Below are positions 1 to 5,559 of a stretch of DNA of 5,559 nt, one piece after another. Positions within the stretch are counted from its first letter, which is position 1; each line of letters opens with the position of its first letter. Source of the DNA: Flavobacteriaceae bacterium (GTDB lineage: Bacteria; Bacteroidota; Bacteroidia; Flavobacteriales; Flavobacteriaceae); the NCBI GenBank assembly GCA_013214275.1, contig JABSPP010000130.1:1-5559 (forward strand), read 5' to 3'. The notes below the pieces were generated by a model. It was not told the origin of the DNA. It ran no database searches and saw nothing but the letters and a program-made list of their open reading frames with translations. The translations under genes were made by a program, and so were the position numbers.

Positions 1-2643
1 ATCGTACCCTTTAGAAACTTCTTTGACATCGTCTTTGAATCGTTTTAGGGAGGTTAAAACACCGTCGTGAACTACAATTCCTTCACGAATAACGCGAATT
101 TTAGAGTCTCTAAAGATTTTACCTGTTATGACCATACAACCCGCAATATTTCCTAATTTAGAAATCTTGTATACTTCTCTAATTTCTGCATTACCGGTAA
201 TTTCTTCCTTCATCTCAGGGGACAGAAGTCCTTCCATTGCATCTTTGAGGTCGTTGATGGCGTCGTAGATAATGGAATAGGTTCTGATATCGACTTCCTC
301 TTTTTCTGCCACTATTCTCGCGTTTCCTTGTGGGCGTACGTTAAATCCTACGATAATTGCATCTGAGGCTGTGGCTAGAAGCACATCAGACTCTGTGATT
401 GCACCTACTCCTTTGTGCAGTATATTGACTTGAATTTCTTCTGTTGAAAGTTTTTGGAATGAATCTGTGAGAGCTTCTACGGAGCCATCTACATCTCCTT
501 TAAGGATAATATTCAATTCTTTGAAGTCCCCCAGAGCAATTCGTCTTCCTATTTCGTCTAATGTGAGTGTTTTTTGCGTTCTTACAGATTGTTCACGCTG
601 AAGTTGAGAGCGTTTCGTGGCAATTTGTTTGGCCTCGCGCTCGTCGTCAAATACGTTGAACTTATCACCTGCTTGTGGTGCTCCGTCTAGTCCAAGAATG
701 GAGACTGGTGTTGAGGGTCCTGCTTGTTTTAGATTGTTTCCTCTCTCATCAAACATGGCTCTCACTTTACCACTGTGTTTTCCAGCGAGGAGATAGTCCC
801 CTATTTTTAGGGTTCCTGCTTGAATTAGAATGGTAGATACGTATCCTCTACCTTTGTCTAGTAATGCTTCTACAACGGTTCCAATAGCATTTTTATTGGG
901 GTTGGCTTTTAGTTCCAATACCTCGGCCTCTAAGAGCACTTTTTCTAATAATTCTTCTATCCCTTGTCCTGTTTTAGCGGAGATATCTTGTGATTGTATA
1001 TTTCCTCCCCAATCTTCTACTAATAGATTCATACCTGCCAATTGCTCTTTAATTTTATCTGGATTGGCATTGGGTTTATCAACTTTATTGATTGCGAAAA
1101 TAATAGGTACATTGGCAGCTTGTGCGTGAGATATTGCTTCTTTTGTTTGAGGCATTACATCATCATCTGCTGCAATAACGATAATAACAAGGTCTGTTAC
1201 TTGAGTTCCACGGGCACGCATTGCTGTGAAGGCTTCGTGACCGGGTGTGTCTAAAAATGCAATTCTTTGTCCTCCTGTGACTTGAACGGAATAGGCTCCG
1301 ATATGCTGAGTGATTCCTCCAGATTCTCCAGCAATAACATTTGCTTCGCGAATGAAATCTAGCAGAGATGTTTTACCATGGTCTACATGTCCCATTACTG
1401 TGATGATAGGAGCTCTTGTTTCTAATTCTTCTGGTTTGTCTTCTTCTTCGTTAATAGCTTCTTCTACTTCGGCTCCTACGAATTCGACTGTGTAATTAAA
1501 TTCTTCTGCGACTATGGAAAGTGTTTCTGCGTCTAAACGTTGATTCATGGTCACCATCATCCCTAAAGACATGCATGCGGAGATAATGCTGGTGACGGGA
1601 ACATCCATCATAGTGGCAACTTCACTTACTGTAACAAATTCTGTAGCCTTAAGTATCTTACTTTCTGCTGCTGCTGCTTCAATCTCTGCTTCACTTTGCT
1701 GACGGTGCGCATCTCTTTTCTCTCTCCTGTATTTTGCACCGTTACTTTTGTTGGATTTTCCTTGGAGTTTTTCTAATGTTTCCCTTACTTGCTTCTGAAT
1801 TTCTGCTTCTGTAAGCTCTTCTTTCTGAACTGCGGGTCTTCCATGATCTCTTCTGCGCTGGTTACCATTTCTCTGGTTTCTGTTCTGATTGCTATTAGAT
1901 CTATTTTGCCCTTGGTAGTTACCTGCGCCTGGCTTTACAATCCTCTTTCTCTTTTTACGGGCATCTGAATTGCTACTATTATCGTTGGTATCTTTGGACT
2001 TGGCTTCAGGTTTTTTCTTTGTTCTTTCAAATTGCTTTAGGTCTATTTTCTTTCCAGTAATTTTTGGGCCATCTAATTTTTTATATTGTGTTTTAATGGT
2101 CTCAGATTCCGAACCTGTTTTGGGATTTTTTTCTTCTTGAAGAGTTGAATCTTTTTTTATTTCAGATTCGTTTTCTTGAGGTGTGGTTTTTTGATTTACA
2201 GTCTTGTCTCCGGTATTTTTACCGGTATCTACTGCTTTAATTGTTGTATCTGTTGCAGATGATTGTTGCTTTTTCTTTGCTGGAGAGGGGTTGATATCGA
2301 TTTTACCTATAGTTTTTAACTCTAACTTCTCCGCTTTAGCTTTCAACACCTGTTCTTTCTTTTCTTCTTCAATTCTTTTGCGTTCGAGCTTCGCTTCTAT
2401 TTCGAGTCGGATTGCTTCTTTTTCTTTTCTCTTTTCTTCACCAACTTCTTTTGACGCTGCTTTTTTGTTTGCGTCTGTTTCAAAACCATCCAATAGTACC
2501 TGATATACTTCTTCTGATATTTTTGTAGTAGGTCTTGCTTCTATCTGATGTCCTTTTTTGGCGAGATATTCTACAGCTCTATCTAGCGAAATATTAAGTT
2601 CTCTTAGTACTTTGTTAAGTCTCATTTTTCTGCTTTCCGTCAT
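1..2643 (-). CDS. infB: Translation initiation factor IF-2 (C-terminal end cut off by window edge)
   Basis: IF-2 is the cytoplasmic GTPase that brings initiator fMet-tRNA to the 30S subunit and promotes 50S joining. The frame is open for 881 codons from ATG at 2643 to the left edge with no stop; I estimate about 30 residues are missing. Visible order: an N-terminal helical domain (about 1-50, RLNKVLRELNIS), a long Lys/Glu-rich then Asn/Gln/Arg-rich linker (about 55-330), a second IF2_N-like domain (about 333-390), the G domain, a beta-barrel domain II (from about 580), domain III (from about 705, KGDVDGSVEAL) and the C-terminal tRNA-binding domain (from about 790, incomplete). All G motifs are intact: GHVDHGKT 418-425, GGIT 442-445, DTPGH 465-469 with the catalytic-type His469, NKVD 519-522, SAK 555-557. 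The start at 2643 gives MTESRKMRLNK; a second in-frame ATG at 2625 would still keep the RLNK domain. It is the last visible gene of the rimP-nusA-infB operon, 45 bases after nusA. Confidence 0.97.
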   Translation of the reverse strand, partial: MTESRKMRLNKVLRELNISLDRAVEYLAKKGHQIEARPTTKISEEVYQVLLDGFETDANKKAASKEVGEEKRKEKEAIRLEIEAKLERKRIEEEKKEQVLKAKAEKLELKTIGKIDINPSPAKKKQQSSATDTTIKAVDTGKNTGDKTVNQKTTPQENESEIKKDSTLQEEKNPKTGSESETIKTQYKKLDGPKITGKKIDLKQFERTKKKPEAKSKDTNDNSSNSDARKKRKRIVKPGAGNYQGQNRSNSNQNRNQRNGNQRRRDHGRPAVQKEELTEAEIQKQVRETLEKLQGKSNKSNGAKYRREKRDAHRQQSEAEIEAAAAESKILKATEFVTVSEVATMMDVPVTSIISACMSLGMMVTMNQRLDAETLSIVAEEFNYTVEFVGAEVEEAINEEEDKPEELETRAPIITVMGHVDHGKTSLLDFIREANVIAGESGGITQHIGAYSVQVTGGQRIAFLDTPGHEAFTAMRARGTQVTDLVIIVIAADDDVMPQTKEAISHAQAANVPIIFAINKVDKPNANPDKIKEQLAGMNLLVEDWGGNIQSQDISAKTGQGIEELLEKVLLEAEVLELKANPNKNAIGTVVEALLDKGRGYVSTILIQAGTLKIGDYLLAGKHSGKVRAMFDERGNNLKQAGPSTPVSILGLDGAPQAGDKFNVFDDEREAKQIATKRSQLQREQSVRTQKTLTLDEIGRRIALGDFKELNIILKGDVDGSVEALTDSFQKLSTEEIQVNILHKGVGAITESDVLLATASDAIIVGFNVRPQGNARIVAEKEEVDIRTYSIIYDAINDLKDAMEGLLSPEMKEEITGNAEIREVYKISKLGNIAGCMVITGKIFRDSKIRVIREGIVVHDGVLTSLKRFKDDVKEVSKGYD

Positions 2644-2688
2644 AAACTCTAATAACCTTTATTTGTAAAAGTATAATAATTTTATTCA
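2644..2688 (-). other. nusA-infB spacer with infB start region and a weak promoter-like pair
   Basis: This is the 45-base A/T-rich gap between the nusA stop and the infB start. On the minus strand an AAAGG lies 12 bases before the infB ATG, far for a Shine-Dalgarno site, as is usual in Bacteroidota where such sites matter little. TACTTTTA (2673-2666) fits the Bacteroidota -7 box TAnnTTTG except for its last base. A TTTG lies 23 bases upstream, inside the end of nusA (2700-2697), at the limit of accepted spacing. An internal infB promoter is therefore possible but poorly supported. There is no terminator-like hairpin, so read-through from nusA is expected. Confidence 0.2.
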
Positions 2689-3945
2689 CTATTCTTCAAA
2701 TTCCTCTTTGAGTATTCTCTGAACTTCAATAATTGTTTCTTCTTCTAGGTCTGTTCTTTTGATCAACTCTTCTAGAGAAGTGTCTAAAACACTCTTGGCA
2801 GTGTCTAGTCCAATACTCTTGAGTTCTTTGATCACCCAATCTTCTATTTCATCCACAAATTCTGTTAGTTCAACGTCTTCCTCTTCTATTCCCTCTCTCT
2901 GCACATCGATCTCATATTTTGTTAATTCACTAGCTAGTCGGATGTTTACTCCTCCTTTACCAATGGCTTTTGAGACTTCTTCTGGTTTTAGAAATACATT
3001 TACACGTCCTTTTTTCCGATTTTTTTCTTGCTCAAAGGGTTGTATTTCCATGGAAACGATTTTAGCAGGACTCAACGCTCTAGCAATAAATAGCTGTTCA
3101 TTTTTTGTAAAATTGATAACATCAATATTTTCGTTACCCAGCTCACGTACAATACCGTGAATTCTGGATCCTTTCATTCCCACACAGGCACCTACAGGAT
3201 CAATTCTATCGTCGTAGGAATCTACTGCTACTTTTGCTTTTTCTCCTGGAATTCTAGCAACTCCTTCTACAGTAATTAATCCGTCAAAAACTTCTGGAAT
3301 CTCTTGCTCGAATAACTTTACTAAAAAGTCGGGCGATGTTCTGGATAGGATAATTGCTGGTTTGTTTCCTCTTAGTTCAACTGATTTGATGACTCCTCTG
3401 ACAGAGTCTCCTTTTCTAAAAAAGTCTGAGCGAATTTGCTCGCTTTTGGGCAGTATAATCTCATTTCCTTCGTCATCTAATAAAATAATTGCATTGTGTC
3501 TGATGTGGTGCACTTCTGCACTAAATATCTCGCCCTCCAGATCTTTAAACTGCTTGAAGATATTTGTGCTATCATGTTCGTGAATTTTAGCAATTAAATT
3601 CTGACGCAAAGCTAAAATAGATCTCCTTCCAAGGTCGATTAATTTTACTTCTTCAGATACATCTTCTCCAATCTCAAAATCGGGTTCTATTTTCTGTGCT
3701 TCTGAAAGTTCTATTTCTTCATTGTCGTCTTCTACTTCTCCGTTGGCGACTACCACTCGATTCCTCCAAATTTCAAAATCCCCTTTGTCTGGGTTGATGA
3801 TGATATCGAAGTTTTCATCTGAGCCAAATTTTCGTTTTAATGCAGCTCTAAACACTTCTTCCAGAATAGACATCAGGGTAACTCTGTCTATGCTTTTTAT
3901 ATCTTTGAATTCTGAAAATGAATCAATTAATGCTATGTTTTCCAT
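2689..3945 (-). CDS. nusA: Transcription termination/antitermination factor NusA
   Basis: NusA binds RNA polymerase and nascent RNA and modulates pausing, intrinsic termination and antitermination. The 418-residue protein shows the family order: an N-terminal RNA-polymerase-binding domain (about 1-125; VTLMSILEEVFRAALKRKFG near the start, KIEPDFEIGEDVSEEV about 85-100), an S1 domain (about 135-200, ending near IILSRTS), KH1 (about 205-290, with DPVGACVGMKGSRI at 249-262 carrying the G-x-x-G loop GMKG), KH2 (about 315-350, GKGG at 329-332), and one C-terminal helical acidic segment (about 365-418, LDTAKSVLDTSLEEL then RTDLEEETI) resembling a single helix-hairpin-helix or acidic repeat. It is shorter than the roughly 495-residue E. 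coli protein, which has two such repeats; this agrees with Bacteroidota NusA as I remember it. The start at 3945 gives MENIALIDSF, the usual N-terminus in this phylum. It begins 12 bases after the rimP stop, so co-transcription and possibly translational coupling are expected. Confidence 0.97.
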   Translation of the reverse strand: MENIALIDSFSEFKDIKSIDRVTLMSILEEVFRAALKRKFGSDENFDIIINPDKGDFEIWRNRVVVANGEVEDDNEEIELSEAQKIEPDFEIGEDVSEEVKLIDLGRRSILALRQNLIAKIHEHDSTNIFKQFKDLEGEIFSAEVHHIRHNAIILLDDEGNEIILPKSEQIRSDFFRKGDSVRGVIKSVELRGNKPAIILSRTSPDFLVKLFEQEIPEVFDGLITVEGVARIPGEKAKVAVDSYDDRIDPVGACVGMKGSRIHGIVRELGNENIDVINFTKNEQLFIARALSPAKIVSMEIQPFEQEKNRKKGRVNVFLKPEEVSKAIGKGGVNIRLASELTKYEIDVQREGIEEEDVELTEFVDEIEDWVIKELKSIGLDTAKSVLDTSLEELIKRTDLEEETIIEVQRILKEEFEE

Positions 3946-3957
3946 TGCTTGTTCTAC

Positions 3958-4419
3958 TTAAAATGTAATCTTCACTTTTGCTTCTTTGATACTCTTAAAT
4001 GCGATTGTGGCATTTTTCTCTACAGTTATTTTTCCTTTTCCGATAGGCTTAGGCTCTCTAACTTTCCATTGTAATGAAATCCCTTCCTCATTGAGATCCA
4101 CAAGCGTCCCTTCAATATTTTCTTTTTCAGTTTTGATCTTCAACACTTTGTTGAGGTTTTTTTTGAACTGACGCTCTGTCGATAAAGGCTGTGTTATGTC
4201 AGGAGAAGTTACTTCTATCGCAAAATCCTCATGATCTCTATCTAGGTGGTGTTCTATATGTCTACTAATGCGAACACATTCTTTTAATGCAACTCCCTGA
4301 TCACCATCCACCACCACTCTAATCTTGTTATCGGTTGTAAAATTTAGGTCGATCAAGAAAAGAGAATGATTTTCATTTATTGCTTCATCTACCAATTTTT
4401 TTACTAGATCTAATTCCAT
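3958..4419 (-). CDS. rimP: Ribosome maturation factor RimP
   Basis: RimP (formerly DUF150/YhbC) binds free 30S subunits in the cytoplasm and is needed for efficient late 30S assembly. The 153-residue product has the expected two-domain layout: an N-terminal alpha/beta domain (about 1-72) with IRVVVDGDQGVALKECVRIS at 33-52, then the conserved junction EVTSPDITQPLSTERQFKKN (69-88), then an SH3-like beta domain (about 90-153; IEGTLVDLNEEGISL). In many homologues the junction reads S-P-G or S-A-G; here Asp74 replaces that glycine, which could be a lineage trait. Length is normal for the family. The start at 4419 is the only ATG that keeps the whole N-terminal helix; no Shine-Dalgarno site precedes it, and the 17 bases before it are A/T-rich and follow a leader hairpin. 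First gene of the operon with nusA and infB, which supports the call because the order is widely conserved. Confidence 0.93.
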   Translation of the reverse strand: MELDLVKKLVDEAINENHSLFLIDLNFTTDNKIRVVVDGDQGVALKECVRISRHIEHHLDRDHEDFAIEVTSPDITQPLSTERQFKKNLNKVLKIKTEKENIEGTLVDLNEEGISLQWKVREPKPIGKGKITVEKNATIAFKSIKEAKVKITF

Positions 4420-4436
4420 TATCTATGTATAAAAAT

Positions 4437-4455
4437 AGGGGACTGTTCGTCCCCT
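4437..4455 (-). promoter_or_regulatory. rimP leader hairpin followed by a U-tract, possible attenuator
   Basis: On the minus strand the sequence reads AGGGGAC, loop GAACA, GTCCCCT, then ATTTTTATA. The stem is a perfect 7 base pairs with five G-C pairs and a 5-base loop, and five U follow after one A (4435-4431). This has the form of an intrinsic terminator, yet it lies between the predicted promoter and the rimP ATG, ending 17 bases before the start codon. That position suggests premature termination (attenuation) of the operon or a structure acting on translation initiation. The U-tract is short and broken by A, so termination would be partial. No clear competing antiterminator pairing is visible in the roughly 20 bases upstream of the stem. 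The hairpin is read directly from the sequence; the function is inferred. Confidence 0.6.
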
Positions 4456-4481
4456 TCCTCTTCGTTACTATAAATTCGCTG

Positions 4482-4513
4482 CAAATATACTAAGTACATA
4501 TTTAAAAACCAAA
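4482..4513 (-). promoter_or_regulatory. Bacteroidota-type promoter of the rimP-nusA-infB operon
   Basis: On the minus strand TTTG (4513-4510) is followed after exactly 20 bases by TATATTTG (4489-4482). This matches the known Bacteroidota primary sigma factor consensus, a -33 TTG or TTTG and a -7 TAnnTTTG separated by about 17-23 bases, at every defined position. Transcription would start a few bases downstream, around 4474-4478, giving a leader of about 55-60 bases that contains the hairpin at 4437-4455. It faces rimP and is the only full match seen in the intergenic region. Confidence 0.75.
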
Positions 4514-4702
4514 TGAGCTAGGGCTTATAATTTACGCATTGTTTAATGGATGAAAGACCAATTTTCAGTCTAATGATTTAAATTCTAGACCTGTCATTAT
4601 TTGGGAGTCATTTTTTTAGTTATTGTCGATTAATTTTTATATCTTTATGTTTTAAATCTTACCCTCCAAAAAAAACAATCAATAACTGATTAATAGTTTA
4701 TC
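4514..4702 (+). other. Divergent intergenic region upstream of the stress-protein gene; no clear promoter
   Basis: This is the A/T-rich stretch between the operon promoter and the universal stress protein gene; no open reading frame of note, RNA gene or strong hairpin is visible. The plus-strand promoter must lie here. Two weak -7 candidates each miss only the last G of TAnnTTTG: TAATTTTT at 4631-4638 and TATCTTTA at 4640-4647. Neither has a TTG at normal spacing: the TTTG at 4600-4603 is 27 and 36 bases away, and the TTG at 4623-4625 lies only 14 bases before the second box. The start codon follows an A-run (4668-4675) and A/T-rich bases with no Shine-Dalgarno site. Confidence 0.3.
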
Positions 4703-5530
4703 ATGAGTAAAATCTTAGTTCCTGTAGATTTCTCAGAGAAATCACAGAATGCAGTAAAATTAGCTGCGAAAATAGGAGGGGAAATTAACGGTGAAGTGCA
4801 TTTATTGCATTTTTCAGAGTTGCCTTCTGGAACTGTTGACATGGGTGCTGGAAGTAATTTTAGTGTTCCTGGAAGTATGATGTACTTGAGTAAGGTAAAA
4901 GAAAAGTTATACACCTTAAAAAAAGAATTTTTTTCAGACCAAAGTAGTGTAAAATGTGCGATTCGACTTCAAAATCCCAGTGAAGGTATTAGAGAATATT
5001 CTGCAAAAACTAGTGCTGATTTGATTATCATGGGAATTCAAGGGGTGTCTGGTTTTGATGAAATGATTGTCGGATCCAGTTCTAGTAAAGTGGTTAGTAA
5101 TTCAGAAATCCCTGTTATTCAAGTAAGTTCGGATTCTAAAGAAATCAAACTCAATGACCTTGTTTTTGCTTCTGACTTTAAAGAGAATCATAGAGAGTCG
5201 TTTAAAAAGTTTCTCAACTTTGCAAAAATATTCAAAAGTAAAATTCATCTTTTGAAGATCAATACTACTAAAAGATTTGAGAGTTCTCATGTAACTGAGA
5301 AAAAAATTAGAGACTTTATCAAGGGGATAGAGCTACCGAAAAAAACCATTAATGTGTATAATGACACATCCGTGGTTAGAGGTATTGCGAACTTCTCTAA
5401 AGAAATCAATGCTGATTTAATTGCCATGACCACACACGGGAGAACTGGTTTGTCAGGTGTTTTTAATGGGAGCATTGCCAAAAGGGTTGCCAAGAATGCT
5501 TTGAGTCCCGTAATTACCTATAAGCTCTAG
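4703..5530 (+). CDS. Universal stress protein, UspA family, two tandem Usp domains
   Basis: This 275-residue cytoplasmic protein consists of two fused Usp domains, about 1-142 and 148-275. Domain 1 opens with KILVPVDFSEKS (3-14), whose Asp9 is the usual nucleotide-site acidic residue, and carries the complete ATP-binding motif G-2x-G-9x-G-S (Gly111, Gly114, Gly124-Ser125). Domain 2 opens with LVFASDFKENH (153-163) and has THGRTG (244-249) with Gly246 and Gly256-Ser257, but Thr243 stands where the first glycine would be, a common variant. Two-domain Usp proteins of about 270-300 residues are typical in Bacteroidota; their roles in stress or growth arrest are generally undefined, so no specific function is assigned. 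There is no signal peptide or membrane segment. ATG at 4703 places the first beta strand immediately at the N-terminus, as expected. The gene is divergent from rimP-nusA-infB and appears to be transcribed alone as far as the window shows. Confidence 0.93.
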   Translation: MSKILVPVDFSEKSQNAVKLAAKIGGEINGEVHLLHFSELPSGTVDMGAGSNFSVPGSMMYLSKVKEKLYTLKKEFFSDQSSVKCAIRLQNPSEGIREYSAKTSADLIIMGIQGVSGFDEMIVGSSSSKVVSNSEIPVIQVSSDSKEIKLNDLVFASDFKENHRESFKKFLNFAKIFKSKIHLLKINTTKRFESSHVTEKKIRDFIKGIELPKKTINVYNDTSVVRGIANFSKEINADLIAMTTHGRTGLSGVFNGSIAKRVAKNALSPVITYKL

Positions 5531-5540
5531 AGGAAAACAC

Positions 5541-5553
5541 ACCTCAAAGAGGT
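5541..5553 (+). terminator. Small inverted repeat after the stress-protein gene, possible part of a terminator
   Basis: ACCTC, loop AAA, GAGGT forms a 5-base-pair stem beginning 11 bases after the stop codon; flanking CAC (5538-5540) and GTG (5557-5559) could extend it across an internal loop. No T-run follows before the window ends 6 bases later, so it cannot be confirmed as an intrinsic terminator. Its position just past the stop is the main support. Confidence 0.25.
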
Positions 5554-5559
5554 ATTGTG

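Noticed and set aside
2759..3160. A 133-codon plus-strand open frame and several others (830-1129, 2204-2503, 3362-3583, 3722-3961) opposite the operon
   Set aside because: They lie wholly or almost wholly inside well-recognised infB and nusA coding sequence on the other strand, are Ser/Phe-rich as antisense frames of Glu/Lys-rich genes tend to be, and resemble no family I know.
4437..4455. Reading the 7-bp hairpin as a terminator for plus-strand transcription
   Set aside because: No plus-strand gene lies upstream, and on the plus strand the stem is followed by TCCTCTTCG rather than a T-run; the U-tract exists only on the minus strand.
4524..4532. TTATAATTT as a classical sigma70-type -10 box for the stress-protein gene
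   Set aside because: The Bacteroidota primary sigma factor uses a different -7 box, there is no matching upstream element, and it would leave a leader of about 170 bases; A/T-rich DNA produces such matches by chance.
4690..4914. A 74-codon minus-strand frame overlapping the start of the stress-protein gene, and two more at 5102-5290 and 5287-5493
   Set aside because: They are antisense to clear Usp-domain coding sequence with conserved motifs; there is no independent start signal or recognisable protein.
5529..5559. Possible end of a convergent minus-strand gene at the right edge
   Set aside because: Only about 30 bases are available and a minus-strand stop there (CTCTAGAG is palindromic) is expected by chance; nothing supports a coding call.
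1..5559. Search for CRISPR arrays, insertion sequences, tRNA or rRNA genes, and unusual defence or secretion systems
   Set aside because: No regularly spaced repeats, transposase motifs, terminal inverted repeats, tRNA-like cloverleafs or accessory gene families were seen; the region is core housekeeping sequence.

Overview
The window looks like a piece of the core chromosome of a low-GC Bacteroidota member, most likely a flavobacterium or close relative. Four signs point there. The NusA is short (418 residues) and lacks the C-terminal acidic repeats of the enterobacterial protein. The start of the IF-2 reads like the Bacteroidota version (RLNKVLRELNISLDRA). Starts lie in A/T-rich sequence without good Shine-Dalgarno sites. 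A near-perfect Bacteroidota-type promoter (TTTG, 20 bases, TATATTTG) sits before the operon. The lineage is inferred from remembered family features, not from a database search.

Layout: about 80% of the window is one minus-strand operon in the order rimP (4419-3958), nusA (3945-2689), infB (2643 to the left edge, C-terminal end cut off). Gaps are 12 and 45 bases. Its promoter is at 4482-4513, and a short leader carries a GC-rich hairpin followed by a run of U just before the rimP start. To the right, an intergenic region of 283 bases separates the operon from a divergent plus-strand gene for a two-domain universal stress protein (4703-5530). After it come 29 bases with a small inverted repeat at the window edge.

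Function: rimP, nusA and infB form the widespread cluster linking 30S ribosome maturation (RimP), transcription elongation, pausing and termination (NusA) and translation initiation (IF-2). The stress-protein gene is an independent neighbour. No mobile element, CRISPR array, tRNA, rRNA or other accessory system is visible. The most interesting point is the hairpin plus U-tract in the rimP leader, which could be an attenuator responding to NusA, an operon product.
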